From the NCBI RefSeq assembly GCF_002264395.1, contig NZ_NFVA01000069.1:1-36063 (forward strand): a stretch of DNA of 36,063 nucleotides. Reading direction: 5' to 3'. Below the pieces are notes generated by a model. The model had not been told where the DNA came from. It saw only the letters and a list, made by a program, of their open reading frames with translations, and did not search any database. Within the stretch, counting starts at the first letter, position 1; every line of letters begins with the position of its first letter. This DNA comes from Paenibacillus sp. VTT E-133291 (lineage in GTDB: Bacteria; Bacillota; Bacilli; Paenibacillales; Paenibacillaceae). A program made the position numbers and the translations under genes. Positions 24,452 through 33,796 of the stretch are shown piece by piece.

Positions 24452-25179
24452 TGAATATTCTTAAATTCAACAGTGATGAAGATTTTGTACAAACGGGTGC
24501 GAACCTAATTGCCAGCCTGCTTCAAAGCAATCCAAAAGCGGTGCTCGGTCTAGCGACCGGGAGTTCCCCAGTTGGTGTTTATGCCAAATTGGTTGAAATG
24601 CACCAAAAAGGACTTGTAAGCTTCTCGAAAGCTTCTTCCTTCAATCTTGATGAGTATGTCGGACTTCCTGTTGATCATCCGCAAAGCTATCGCAGTTTCA
24701 TGAACGAGCAATTATTCAATCATATTGATATTGACCCAGGGCAGACACATATCCCTAACGGCAATGCTGCAGATATGGAAGCGGAGTGCCGCGCATACGA
24801 CAAAATGCTGGAAGAGAACGGACCGGTTGACTTGCAGATCCTTGGGATTGGAAGCAACGGGCATATTGGTTTTAATGAACCAGATGCTAATCTGAGCAGC
24901 AAAACACATGTCGTTGATTTGCTTGAAGACACACTGGAAGCAAATGCCAGATTCTTCGACTCTTTGGACGATGTACCACGGCAAGCAGTCACTATGGGCA
25001 TCGGCGACATTCTGAAAGCTCGCCAGATTCTATTGTTAGTACGTGGTGCCGGCAAAGCTGAAGCCATCCGGAATGCCGTTGAAGGTCCGATTACTACCCA
25101 GTGCCCTGCATCTTTACTGCAAAGCCATCCGAATGTAATTGTCCTTGTAGATGAAGGAGCAGGAAAATGGCTGAAATAA
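24451..25179 (+). CDS. nagB: NagB, glucosamine-6-phosphate deaminase
   Basis: A 242-residue cytosolic enzyme that converts glucosamine-6-phosphate into fructose-6-phosphate and ammonia. The phosphate-loop LGLATGSSPVGVY (about 32-44), the catalytic Asp67 in NLDEYVGL and His138 in GIGSNGHIGFNEP are present. The length fits the short Gram-positive form without the allosteric C-terminal extension. The SIS-type regulator precedes it and nagA overlaps its 3' end by 13 bp. Confidence 0.95.
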   Translation: MNILKFNSDEDFVQTGANLIASLLQSNPKAVLGLATGSSPVGVYAKLVEMHQKGLVSFSKASSFNLDEYVGLPVDHPQSYRSFMNEQLFNHIDIDPGQTHIPNGNAADMEAECRAYDKMLEENGPVDLQILGIGSNGHIGFNEPDANLSSKTHVVDLLEDTLEANARFFDSLDDVPRQAVTMGIGDILKARQILLLVRGAGKAEAIRNAVEGPITTQCPASLLQSHPNVIVLVDEGAGKWLK

Positions 25180-26354
25180 ACGAAGCGCTAGGAAAATTAC
25201 TGTTTGGTAAGGTGCTAACCCCCCAAGGATTAATTAAGCATGGCGTAATTGCAGTATCTCGTGAGCAGATTCATTATGCCGGCGAGGCAGCATGGCTTCC
25301 AGAGATTTACGCTCACTGGCCTGCTAGTGGTCAAGCTTCGGAAGACCTGCTTATCCCTGGATTTGTGGATGTGCATGTACATGGTGGAGCTGGCCACGAC
25401 TTTATGTATAGTGATGCTGAATCTTTAAATACCATCACTAAATTTCACAGCTCCCAGGGAACAACTACCATGCTGGCTACAACTATGACTGCCTCTAAGT
25501 CAGCCATTGACCAAGTCTTTGTTGAAATAAACGCATATCGCGCTACTGAGATGCCATACACACAAATCGTGGGCATGCATTTGGAAGGACCATTCATCAG
25601 CCCGAAATGGTCTGGAGCTCAGAATCCTGAGCATATTGTTCTGGCTAATATTGAGTGGCTGGAACAATGGGAGAATGATTATCCAGGCATGATCCGGCAA
25701 GTCACATTGGCTCCGGAACGTGAAGGTGCACTAGAAGCTATCCTCTGGCTACGTAAGCATGGTATTACCGCGGCTCTTGGTCACACTGATGCTTCCTTTG
25801 AAGAGGTTATAGCTGCGGCAGATGCCGGATTAAATCAAGCCGTGCATATGTTTAATGCAATGACACCACTACATCACCGCAAGCCTGGAGCTGCTGGTGC
25901 TGTACTATTCGATAAACGCATACGTGCGGAGATCATCGCCGATGGCATACATGTTCATCCTGCAGCGATTTCTCTAGTGGCTAATCTAAAAAAAGATAAC
26001 AATTTGTTATTGATTACAGATGCCATGTCTGCAACAGGTCTAAGTGATGGTGAATATACGATCGGTGATTTACCTGTGCTAGTTCAAGATGGCATCGCAA
26101 CACTTAAAGATAACCCTGCCGCTTTGGCAGGTAGTACACTTACCATGATTCGTGGCTTCCGTTATCTCATACAGGAAGTAGGGCTCAGCCTAGAAGAGGC
26201 CTCCCATGCTGCAAGCCTTACTCCGGCGATATCCATTGGAATGGAGCGTTCCATCGGTACCTTGGAAGCCGGAAAACGCGGTGATATCCTGCGTCTTGAC
26301 GCTGAATTGAATTTGCGAGGCGTATGGATTGGCGGTCGCCCAATTACCATTTAA
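25167..26354 (+). CDS. nagA: NagA, N-acetylglucosamine-6-phosphate deacetylase
   Basis: A 395-residue amidohydrolase that removes acetate from GlcNAc-6-phosphate, feeding NagB. The metal/active-site set is complete: His70 and His72 (DVHVHGG), Glu140 (HLEGPF), His206 (GHTDAS), His227 (AVHMFNAM) and Asp285 (LITDAMSATG). The start overlaps nagB and has GAAGGAG upstream. With the kinase/GH4 operon at 7.7-16.4 kb it could form one pathway from imported amino-sugar oligomers to fructose-6-phosphate. Confidence 0.95.
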   Translation: MAEINEALGKLLFGKVLTPQGLIKHGVIAVSREQIHYAGEAAWLPEIYAHWPASGQASEDLLIPGFVDVHVHGGAGHDFMYSDAESLNTITKFHSSQGTTTMLATTMTASKSAIDQVFVEINAYRATEMPYTQIVGMHLEGPFISPKWSGAQNPEHIVLANIEWLEQWENDYPGMIRQVTLAPEREGALEAILWLRKHGITAALGHTDASFEEVIAAADAGLNQAVHMFNAMTPLHHRKPGAAGAVLFDKRIRAEIIADGIHVHPAAISLVANLKKDNNLLLITDAMSATGLSDGEYTIGDLPVLVQDGIATLKDNPAALAGSTLTMIRGFRYLIQEVGLSLEEASHAASLTPAISIGMERSIGTLEAGKRGDILRLDAELNLRGVWIGGRPITI

Positions 26355-26371
26355 TAAGGTGGCTATATAAT

Positions 26372-26418
26372 AAAAAAGCAACAATTCTCGCCACAAAGGA
26401 GAGGACTGTTGCTTTTTT
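26372..26418. terminator. Two-way terminator between nagA and the YhcN-like gene
   Basis: AAAAAAGCAACA (26372-26383) and TGTTGCTTTTTT (26407-26418) form a perfect 12-bp stem with A and T runs on both sides, so it can serve both converging genes. Confidence 0.9.
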
Positions 26419-26443
26419 TTTGTTTATAAAATCGAACTATTGA

Positions 26444-27553
26444 TTAATAATTACGCGTTGGGAAAATTCGCTCAACCATCGTTCGGAATTCATCCACAAA
26501 GCCCTTGATCGGATGACCCGCACGGGCCTCTTCTGCATAAACGTTAACACGCTCTACAAAGTCTGGGTTTGCTGATACATATACATCCTTAATTGTTGCA
26601 TCATGTTTTTTAACTTCAGCAGCGATTTTCGCTTTAATTTCTTTAGTAACCGTATCTGTTTCTTTCATATTCATCGTGTTATTTGTATTGTTCATGTGAG
26701 TCGAATGAGTACCGTTCATGTGAGTTGAATTACTTCTATAATTCGTACCATGAGTACTATTGGTGTAGTTTGGAGTGGTACTGCGAATACCCATTCCAGT
26801 CCCCAAACCATCTGTCATCCCTGATCCGGTTCCGGTTCCGGTAGAATTTCTAGTTCCCATGCCCATTCCATTACCAATGCCCATTCCCATATTGACATCA
26901 CGTTTCGAACCGTTGCTATTCAGCAGAGGTCCATTATTATAAGTATGGGTTCTGGTCCCCGTTGTCCCAGTACCTGTTCCCAGACTTCCCATTCCGGTTG
27001 TTCCATTTCTGTGAGTACCCATGCCAAGTGTTGCAGGTCCAGTGCTTGTTGTACCAGGGACTGTATTCACAGTGCCTCTCAGAGCTCCGTTCGTTCCATT
27101 CGTTACGGCCCCTGTATCATTCATTCCATCGCGCCCTATTTTCACTCTTCCTGTACCCGACATTACTCCAGTCGGTCCATAATTGTGTGGAACTGTAGAT
27201 GATTTGGCTCGATACGATGTAGTACCTTTGGCCCGAAGACCGGTAGTTGTATCATGTAACGTTACGGCGACATACGCATTTTTACCTGCAAGCATTACGT
27301 TCGCTGTACGAACTTCAGGCATAGCAGCAATACGATCAGCAAGCTCCTGACTGACCTCCATTTTAGTGATATTATGCGTACCCATTGTTCCTCCGCGTAC
27401 GGAGTTTACACCGATACGTCCGTCATTTACCCCACGGACACTATTTGTTTGCACATTAGTCTTTTCTGCCGTGTTCGTCCCACACCCTGTAATACTCACC
27501 AAGCCTAGAAGTAATGCGGCTGAAACTGACTTGCTGATCTTGGATCGCATCAT
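26444..27553 (-). CDS. YhcN/YlaJ-family spore lipoprotein with long Gly/Thr/Asn/Met-rich insert
   Basis: A 369-residue lipoprotein. GGAGG lies 8 nt before the ATG at 27553. The lipobox is SITGC (Cys about residue 24). Residues about 60-115 (MEVSQELADRIAAMPEVRTA, NVMLAGKNAYVAVTLHD) and the C-terminal ~75 residues (VTKEIKAKIAAEVKKHDATI, DVYVSANPDFVERV) make up the YhcN/YlaJ domain known from the inner spore membrane and coat region. Between them about 170 residues are low-complexity: MGMGIGNGMGMG, TGTGTGSG and repeated NSTHMNGTHSTHMN. Usual family members are much shorter and have no such insert. Likely made in the forespore; the -10-like CATGCTA upstream is only a weak hint at sigma-G. Confidence 0.8.
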   Translation of the reverse strand: MMRSKISKSVSAALLLGLVSITGCGTNTAEKTNVQTNSVRGVNDGRIGVNSVRGGTMGTHNITKMEVSQELADRIAAMPEVRTANVMLAGKNAYVAVTLHDTTTGLRAKGTTSYRAKSSTVPHNYGPTGVMSGTGRVKIGRDGMNDTGAVTNGTNGALRGTVNTVPGTTSTGPATLGMGTHRNGTTGMGSLGTGTGTTGTRTHTYNNGPLLNSNGSKRDVNMGMGIGNGMGMGTRNSTGTGTGSGMTDGLGTGMGIRSTTPNYTNSTHGTNYRSNSTHMNGTHSTHMNNTNNTMNMKETDTVTKEIKAKIAAEVKKHDATIKDVYVSANPDFVERVNVYAEEARAGHPIKGFVDEFRTMVERIFPTRNY

Positions 27554-27755
27554 GAATTCATCCTCCATCTCTATTGTTGTATGTGTGCAGCGTAACAGTC
27601 GTTAGCATGACCTTCCGAAGAACAAGCTATCCTGAAAGGATTTGGAACTATGTCTGTTTACCGTCACCTGCGAAAGCACATCGGCGTATCTTATAAACAG
27701 TAAGCCGTATTTCAACGAAGTCGGTATTGCTCCGCAAAAGTCAGGAGGCACGTGC

Positions 27756-28826
27756 ATGAAAGTTTTATTCACGTTTTATATACCGAGTGGCGGGGTGGAA
27801 ACTTTAAATAAGCTGCGGTGTGAGAGTCTCCAGCGGAATGGGATCGAATGTCATGTTTTATATCTAATGCCTGGTTCAGGAAGCCAGAATAAGGCTAACT
27901 TTCCGGTCTTCATTTCCTCTTTAGATGAGGAGATTAAAGAAGTTCTTGAGACACATAACTATGATGCCATTATTGTTACATCCGATTATTTATTGCTTAA
28001 GCGTCTGCGCGAGCTCGGTTATGGCGGTATTTTGATATACGAATCTCAAGGACTTGGAAAACGGAACCATGCGGAAGATCTAATCAAAGACGCTATCCCT
28101 TATTTCCGCTCCTACTGTAACGCAGTCTTAATCCCACCAACGGATCATTTACTGGAGCTGTTTATTGAAATCTGTCCATGGCTACATCGGTATGTCATTC
28201 CCAATATTGTTGATGTTCAGTCCTTTCAGCATATCCCTGCCGATCCTCCGGCTGATCCGGTCATCGCTTGGGTCGGGCGTCTGGAAAGCAACAAAAATTG
28301 GCGGGAGTATTTGAAAATTGCCCATCAAATTCGCCTTCACAAACCAAACCTTCATCTATGGATGTTTCATGATCCTGAATTAGCCACAGAGGATCAAAAG
28401 CAGCTCTTCCAAGAAGAATTGCATAGGTTAGGTCTGAACGACCGTCTAAGTACCTTTACCAACATCCCTAACCATGTGATGCCCATTTATTATTCCTCCA
28501 TAGCTAATTCTGGAGGGTTCCTGTTATCCACTTCTGTTACAGAGGGATTTGGATATGCCGTTGCGGAAGCTATTTGCTGTACTTGTCCCGTGCTTAGCAC
28601 GGATTCCGACGGCGTTAGATCTTTTATTGTGCATAATATTTCAGGTAAATTTTATCCTCTTGGCAACATACAAACGGCCGTCAATGAAGGGCTAGAGCTA
28701 ATGAACAATATATCACTGCGAAATGCACTCCGTCAGCAAGGAAGAATTTATATGGTTTCACGTTACGGTACGGAAAAATATGCGCAGTCTTTTCGTGAAA
28801 TGATGAACTCCTTTGCCATCTTTTAA
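27756..28826 (+). CDS. Glycosyltransferase family 4 protein
   Basis: A 356-residue GT-B fold transferase. I chose the ATG at 27756 because AGGAGG precedes it by 8 nt and the family start MKVLFTFYIPSGGVETLNKL follows; an ORF extension of 38 codons upstream lacks a ribosome site. The C-terminal donor site has the ExxxxxxxE motif (TEGFGYAVAEAICCTCPVLS), usual for nucleotide-sugar binding. It is the only plus-strand gene of the glycan cassette and converges on it; the acceptor is unknown. Confidence 0.82.
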   Translation: MKVLFTFYIPSGGVETLNKLRCESLQRNGIECHVLYLMPGSGSQNKANFPVFISSLDEEIKEVLETHNYDAIIVTSDYLLLKRLRELGYGGILIYESQGLGKRNHAEDLIKDAIPYFRSYCNAVLIPPTDHLLELFIEICPWLHRYVIPNIVDVQSFQHIPADPPADPVIAWVGRLESNKNWREYLKIAHQIRLHKPNLHLWMFHDPELATEDQKQLFQEELHRLGLNDRLSTFTNIPNHVMPIYYSSIANSGGFLLSTSVTEGFGYAVAEAICCTCPVLSTDSDGVRSFIVHNISGKFYPLGNIQTAVNEGLELMNNISLRNALRQQGRIYMVSRYGTEKYAQSFREMMNSFAIF

Positions 28827-28831
28827 CTGCA

Positions 28832-28873
28832 AAAGAACCTTCAAACCACTTTATGTGGATTTGAAGGTTCTTT
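28832..28873. terminator. Two-way terminator between converging glycosyltransferase genes
   Basis: AAAGAACCTTCAAA (28832-28845) and TTTGAAGGTTCTTT (28860-28873) form a 14-bp perfect stem, extended by CCAC/GTGG over a one-base bulge. It serves both the plus-strand gene and the eight-gene minus-strand operon. Confidence 0.88.
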
Positions 28874-28889
28874 ATAATTTTGGGACATA

Positions 28890-29930
28890 CTAAGATGGAT
28901 TTCTTGATACAATCTCAAATAACATATTTTGAAATATTCGTGTACTTTTTTCCCAAGTGAACTCCTGTGAAACCTCTTCCCCCTTACGAGCCAATCGTTG
29001 ACGTAAAGACGGGTCTCTGATTAAGGTTATAATGTCATCTGCAAGCCGATTCTCAAATCGGTAGGACATTAAGCAGTTATGACCATGTGTACAATATTCC
29101 TTATTCCCACCGGCGTAAACCGTAACGAGTGCTGCACCACAACGCATGGCCTCGATCCCTGGTAACGAACCTGTATCATACGTGCTCGAACTTACAAAAA
29201 TATCGCTCTCACTATAGTGGAAACAGAGTTCTGTATCATTCGCTGGAGTTCTTATTTGGTAACGTTCGTCGTTCACTAGGGCTTGTAGTGTTGTAGATTC
29301 CGCTTGTTCTCCGGGAGGAGAAATTAAATATATTTCGACCTCAGGATGGTAGGCTTTAACCTTATTTAATTGCTGAAGTAAATAATCCTGCTCACGGTGA
29401 GCTGAGAATCCACCCTCTGGTTTTCGCATAATCGCGGAAATTACCAGCCTTTTATTACGATCACGGATTTTCGTATTTTTAAAAACAGGACCTACTCCGA
29501 TCGGCACGATTCTCCCTTTAATCCCATGGTTCATCTGGACAATTCCTTGTTGCCAGTGTGATAGAACGAGTAAGTTAGGTGCAATATTATACGATGAAAA
29601 AGAACGGCTATTGTCAGGTAAAAAGGCAGGCTCATAACAAAGCGCCAATCGAACATGAATACCTTTCCCCTCTTCACTTGCCCGCTGTGATACCTCGACT
29701 GTGGTATAGAAGTTGGAGATAATCACATCTCCTGCAGGAAAATCGCTTGCTGCCAGTTCTCCTTCTTTTGCATAGATCAGTTTACATCTCATCTCGTATT
29801 CTACGACACCATCACTGGGTAAGAGGATCGTCACTTCATGACCCATTTCTGTCAGACGATTAGCCAGCTCCGTGAGCATACGCTGCGCCCCGCCCCTAGT
29901 TAGAGTTAGAACAGGAAATATTAATTTCAT
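28890..29930 (-). CDS. Glycosyltransferase family 4 protein
   Basis: A 346-residue GT-B transferase, last gene of the minus-strand cassette. The N-terminus LTLTRGGAQRMLTELANRL is the acceptor-side glycine-rich loop, and GSLPGIEAMRCGAALVTVYAGGNKE (in parts) the donor-site region. DTGSLPGIEAM carries the second Glu of the family motif, with Asp instead of the first Glu. GGAGAGAGG precedes the ATG, which overlaps the previous stop (ATGA). Confidence 0.8.
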   Translation of the reverse strand: MKLIFPVLTLTRGGAQRMLTELANRLTEMGHEVTILLPSDGVVEYEMRCKLIYAKEGELAASDFPAGDVIISNFYTTVEVSQRASEEGKGIHVRLALCYEPAFLPDNSRSFSSYNIAPNLLVLSHWQQGIVQMNHGIKGRIVPIGVGPVFKNTKIRDRNKRLVISAIMRKPEGGFSAHREQDYLLQQLNKVKAYHPEVEIYLISPPGEQAESTTLQALVNDERYQIRTPANDTELCFHYSESDIFVSSSTYDTGSLPGIEAMRCGAALVTVYAGGNKEYCTHGHNCLMSYRFENRLADDIITLIRDPSLRQRLARKGEEVSQEFTWEKSTRIFQNMLFEIVSRNPS

Positions 29931-30649
29931 TTCCCTCTCTCCTTTTGCAACAAGCGTGATAGAACCCGGCGATGTCTTGCTTGTACCTGCTCAATCTCCT
30001 TTTTCTGCTCCTCTTTGTGAATCACTGAGCCCATTTCGTTATGAACTCGGTAATCAAGCAGCGGTTCCTCTACATAAGACCATGTATAATACGGCAAAAT
30101 ACGTAGCCATAGATCATAATCTTGTGTATACAACAATTTCTCGCTAAATTTCCCAACTGCACAAAAGATCTCCATATGGAGAAGAACCGTACTTCCATTT
30201 ACCGGGCAGCCCAACATCATAGTCTCAATAAAATGGGCCCTGCTGTTAAAAATCATACTTATCGTTTCGGAAATCCGCTCACCCTGCTCATTTATATAAT
30301 AATAGGCAGTATAATTAAACAAAGTCCCTGTGCTTTTGAGCATTTGCATCTGGTTTTTGATTTTATTCGGATGAAATAGATCGTCAGCACTTAGCCAAGC
30401 AAAATAGGTTCCAGTAGCCACTTCTATCCCTTTGTTTAGTGCGGAGGCCGTTCCTCCATTGCTTTTTCGTATATAACTAATCTTATCCCTGAAGGGCTCA
30501 AGCTTCTCCATCCAAAGCGTAGATCCATCATCGATTACTATGATCTCTATGTTCGAATAACTTTGTTTCAACACGCTTTGGATGGCGAGATCCACATATG
30601 GGCAGTTATAAAAAGGAATGATCACCGACACTTTAGGTTCTTCACTCAT
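29927..30649 (-). CDS. Glycosyltransferase family 2 protein
   Basis: A 240-residue GT-A transferase: VSVIIPFYNCPYVDLAIQSV, the first Asp pair DDGS and the second metal-binding motif SADD. GAAGGAGGTG gives a strong start. It is clearly a paralogue of the 31264-31980 product (same NCPY, KSNGGTASALN and DDLF segments), with a methyltransferase gene between them. The pair may add two sugars of one repeat unit. Confidence 0.87.
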   Translation of the reverse strand: MSEEPKVSVIIPFYNCPYVDLAIQSVLKQSYSNIEIIVIDDGSTLWMEKLEPFRDKISYIRKSNGGTASALNKGIEVATGTYFAWLSADDLFHPNKIKNQMQMLKSTGTLFNYTAYYYINEQGERISETISMIFNSRAHFIETMMLGCPVNGSTVLLHMEIFCAVGKFSEKLLYTQDYDLWLRILPYYTWSYVEEPLLDYRVHNEMGSVIHKEEQKKEIEQVQARHRRVLSRLLQKERGK

Positions 30650-30680
30650 GCGCTCACCTCCTTCACCTGAAGCTCGCTCT

Positions 30681-31256
30681 TTATACTGTTTTGCAAGCTA
30701 ATAAGGCATCTACCGGAGCATGGCCTTCACCATACGCCTCACGAAACGATGGATTTTGAGCATGATGAAAGCCTTTAAGTACAGTTACAGCATACCCCAG
30801 CTCTATAAAGTCCTGCGGCTCCCATCCGCTCCGATGCTTTTGATAATGTTCTCCTTGCAAATGATAATGGTCCGTTCCCTCCTGCGGAAAAAAACCCCGA
30901 GGTGTAAACACGACTACCCGATTATAGGCGATTCTCTCGGCCATCCCGAGTAATCTCTGTCCTTCCTTCCTTTCAAAGTGTTCTATGGAATCGATAAAAG
31001 TGACTGCCGAGAACGTCTTAGGAAGAAATAATTTATCCATATGACTAGCATCCCCATGCACTGGAATGATGTGAGGTGATTTATATTCACGATGCAGCAG
31101 GTAAGGTCTGTGAATTTCTAGTCCTAGGACAACTACGGCTTCATACCTTTCAAGCAGGGTACCGGTGCCGCTGCCGATATCCAGTATACTTTCGCAGAAT
31201 TTCAACTGCTCCAATAAGATTGGTAGAAAGTCATTCACTTCAATTTCCCGGTACAT
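30681..31256 (-). CDS. SAM-dependent methyltransferase (class I)
   Basis: A 191-residue Rossmann-fold methyltransferase. The SAM loop is ILDIGSGTGTLLERY (about 20-34), the acidic end of strand 2 is LGLEIHRPY, and FSAVTFIDSIEHFERKEGQ matches the post-I and post-II region of the Methyltransf_11/23 group. It lies between two glycosyltransferases, so sugar methylation of the glycan is likely, for example as a chain end cap. Start ATG at 31256, with AGAAGG close to it and GGGGGGG further up. Confidence 0.82.
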   Translation of the reverse strand: MYREIEVNDFLPILLEQLKFCESILDIGSGTGTLLERYEAVVVLGLEIHRPYLLHREYKSPHIIPVHGDASHMDKLFLPKTFSAVTFIDSIEHFERKEGQRLLGMAERIAYNRVVVFTPRGFFPQEGTDHYHLQGEHYQKHRSGWEPQDFIELGYAVTVLKGFHHAQNPSFREAYGEGHAPVDALLACKTV

Positions 31257-31263
31257 AACCTTC

Positions 31264-31980
31264 TTACCCCCCCATAGAAGAGATCAAGTGTTGGAGCGGA
31301 CCCTTGTAGCGAGCGTTGGTTGCAGCTGCCTCTGCCATAATGACATCATAATACTTAAGCGTCCCCATCCCTTCATGATTACGGTAAGCAGTGAGTGACT
31401 GATTCAGCATCACAGGTGCATACCCGTTCAGAATCGCGCGGTACCATAAATCATAGTCATGTGTATAGGGTAGTGATTCATCAAATAGCCCAATTGCTCC
31501 AAATACCTCTCTTTTGAACATCACCGTACAGCCATTAATAGGGTTACCTTGCAGAAAGCAACGTAAATATTCTAACTGATTGGGAAACAGAACTGCGGCG
31601 TTCATCTGAGTTAATTGAGATTGAGCGTTAATAAAATGAAAGTTGGTATAGGAGATGAACAGGTTGTTCTGCTCCATGAACAGCACCTGATTATTGATTT
31701 TGTCTCGATAGAATAAGTCATCTGAGCTGAGCCAGGCCACATAGTCTCCGGTTGCATGCAAAATGCCGTGATTCAGTGCGGAGGCAGTCCCTCCGTTACT
31801 TTTCCCCAAATAATGAATTCGCGGAAAATACGGTCTAATCAGATCTGCATGAACGGTCGAGCCGTCATCGACGACGATGATCTCGTAAGGCTCCCAAGAC
31901 TGAGAAAGCACACTTTGCAAGGCATGTTCTATATAAGGGCAGTTGTAAAAAGGAATCACTACCGATACTTTCGGTCTCAT
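31264..31980 (-). CDS. Glycosyltransferase family 2 protein
   Basis: A 238-residue GT-A transferase: KVSVVIPFYNCPYIEHALQSV, VDDGS and LSSDDLF. I chose the ATG at 31980, which overlaps the upstream stop as ATGA and has GGAAGG before it, over an ATG ten codons earlier inside the upstream gene. It is a paralogue of the 29927-30649 product. Confidence 0.87.
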   Translation of the reverse strand: MRPKVSVVIPFYNCPYIEHALQSVLSQSWEPYEIIVVDDGSTVHADLIRPYFPRIHYLGKSNGGTASALNHGILHATGDYVAWLSSDDLFYRDKINNQVLFMEQNNLFISYTNFHFINAQSQLTQMNAAVLFPNQLEYLRCFLQGNPINGCTVMFKREVFGAIGLFDESLPYTHDYDLWYRAILNGYAPVMLNQSLTAYRNHEGMGTLKYYDVIMAEAAATNARYKGPLQHLISSMGG

Positions 31981-32960
31981 AACATCCGTCCTTCCCAGTT
32001 CACGCGGCAATATTCCAAAATATCTGTTAAGGACTGACTAAACTCAATTCCCGGCTTCCAGCCCAGTGAAGATACATTTTCTTCAGGTGTTACAGAGGGA
32101 TCTGAAGTTATTAGTTTATCCCCCGTCACTCCGTTAACCGGAATAGAGAGAGCAGCTTGTGCTGGTCCCCAGTCCATCGGAATTGAAGCACTGGAGCGGC
32201 TTAGAAGCTGCTCCGCAATATCCCCAAGTTGCCGTTGTGTCCCTGAGTCAATTTGATAAATGGTTCCATTAGTACCTTCGCGCAAAATAAAGTCATAAGC
32301 TCTTACAGCATCGCGTACATCCAAAAAATCACGTAATGCATAGCGAGATGAAAGTTTAAAGGGAGGGATTTCTTCTCCTGCATTTACTTCACTACGAACA
32401 ATATGCTGTGCCATTAAAGAGCAGAAACCAGTAGAAGGACCGGGACCGATTAGGTTACAGGGCTCAGCCAGCAGAACAGGCTGTTTAAACAGCGTCCCCC
32501 ACGCCAGAGACACCAGCTCTTCTATTGTTTTGCTGAGGCTATATGGGTGTGGGGGTCCTGCCACCACACCCGGTTTGAATTTAAGCCGTGAGCCTGCTAC
32601 AAGAACTCGACTGGCAGGCAGACTTCGCATGGCTTCGAGCAAATATAACGTAGCCATCACATTCGTCTCCATAAAGAGCAAAGGGTTACGCCAAGACTCG
32701 GGCACCGAGTTGTTTCCTGCCAAATGAAGAACTGCCTCCGGCGTAGTTTCCTTGATCATCTCAGCTACGGCCTTCCGATTGCTTAAATCACAGTAATAAA
32801 CCTTTACTCCTTCTGGAAACAAAGCGGAAGCCAGGGCACCCGCTGTCGATGACGGACGCACCACAGCGGTAACCTCAGCACCTCCTGCCAAGAACAAATG
32901 AACGGCATGTCGACCAGTGAATCCGGCAGCCCCGGTAATCAGTAGTTTTTGACCTTTCAT
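31977..32960 (-). CDS. NAD(P)-dependent sugar epimerase/dehydratase (extended SDR)
   Basis: A 327-residue extended short-chain dehydrogenase. The dinucleotide loop is TGAAGFTGRHAVHL, and the catalytic set is Ser124 (VAGSRLKF) with Tyr140 and Lys144 (PYSLSK). The sequence resembles GDP-mannose 4,6-dehydratase/4-reductase or UDP-sugar 4-epimerase relatives; which nucleotide sugar it uses is not clear. ATGA overlap with the previous gene, weak own ribosome site, so probably translated by coupling. Confidence 0.8.
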   Translation of the reverse strand: MKGQKLLITGAAGFTGRHAVHLFLAGGAEVTAVVRPSSTAGALASALFPEGVKVYYCDLSNRKAVAEMIKETTPEAVLHLAGNNSVPESWRNPLLFMETNVMATLYLLEAMRSLPASRVLVAGSRLKFKPGVVAGPPHPYSLSKTIEELVSLAWGTLFKQPVLLAEPCNLIGPGPSTGFCSLMAQHIVRSEVNAGEEIPPFKLSSRYALRDFLDVRDAVRAYDFILREGTNGTIYQIDSGTQRQLGDIAEQLLSRSSASIPMDWGPAQAALSIPVNGVTGDKLITSDPSVTPEENVSSLGWKPGIEFSQSLTDILEYCRVNWEGRML

Positions 32961-33796
32961 GGCGACATCTCTGACTGTTTCATCCAGTCAGCCAGCTCTT
33001 GCAGCATCAATGGGTACGAAGGCAACGGCAAATTAACATCCGTTCTTGTATTCACTAATGTTCGATCCTGAACATGTTCATCCTCAGGGATGATTTCCAC
33101 ATCCTCTTTATGAAAAGCAGCCTGAATATGCTGAAGCAGCTCATACTTACTTACTGGCTTCGGATGCGCTAAATGGATCAGCCCCGATACCGTGGAGTCC
33201 AGCAGCGTATCCATTGCCTTAGCTAATTGGAGTGTAGTGACTCCGTTCCACATCACCCTGCGGTATCCTGACACCTGACCATGCTGTGCCAGAAACCAAT
33301 CCATCAAGCCAATGCCATCCGGGCGGATTTCCGGACCAATAATCGAAGTGCGGATCGTAAGATGTCCAGATTGCCGCACCTCACCAAGACTTTTCGAAAT
33401 CGCGTAGGCAGAGGTTCCATCAGGAACATCCTCTTCTGTGTACCCCCCGCGTGTTCCTTCAAACACGCAGTCGGTACTGATATGAATAAGTCTTGCATGC
33501 ACAACTTCCGCCATCCGCCACAAGTGATGAGGAAGAAAGCCATTCACGTGGTAAGCGCCAATTTTGTCACGTTCTGCGAATTGATTGAGTACCCCCATCG
33601 CATTAATGATGCAATGAGGGGAGACGATATCGACCAGCTTCTCTACTCCGGCTATATCGTTCGCATCTACATACAGCCCGCCAAGATCGCTCTTATCCCG
33701 GGTTGTATGGAAGACGTGATGCTTGCCCTGGCGGCGGAAATAATCCGCCAGCATATGCCCCGCCATACCGTTTCCACCAAGGATAAGCAGCTTCAT
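32957..33796 (-). CDS. RmlD-like nucleotide-sugar 4-reductase
   Basis: A 279-residue RmlD (dTDP-4-dehydrorhamnose reductase)-type SDR: LGGNGMAGHMLADYF, HISTDCVFEG, catalytic Tyr131 and Lys135 (YAISK). No RmlA, RmlB or RmlC is nearby, so dTDP-rhamnose synthesis is unlikely. It lies between a CapE/WbjB-like dehydratase and a C2-epimerase-like gene, which matches the WbvB-WbvR-WbvD set for UDP-N-acetyl-L-rhamnosamine/L-quinovosamine, where WbvR is RmlD-like. CapF/WbjC of the L-fucosamine route has an added cupin domain and is longer. GAGGAGG precedes the ATG, which overlaps the previous stop. Confidence 0.82.
   Translation of the reverse strand: MKLLILGGNGMAGHMLADYFRRQGKHHVFHTTRDKSDLGGLYVDANDIAGVEKLVDIVSPHCIINAMGVLNQFAERDKIGAYHVNGFLPHHLWRMAEVVHARLIHISTDCVFEGTRGGYTEEDVPDGTSAYAISKSLGEVRQSGHLTIRTSIIGPEIRPDGIGLMDWFLAQHGQVSGYRRVMWNGVTTLQLAKAMDTLLDSTVSGLIHLAHPKPVSKYELLQHIQAAFHKEDVEIIPEDEHVQDRTLVNTRTDVNLPLPSYPLMLQELADWMKQSEMSP

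Noticed and set aside
32957..33796. rmlD of a dTDP-L-rhamnose pathway
   Set aside because: rmlA, rmlB and rmlC are absent nearby, and the flanking genes belong to a UDP-GlcNAc-based pathway.
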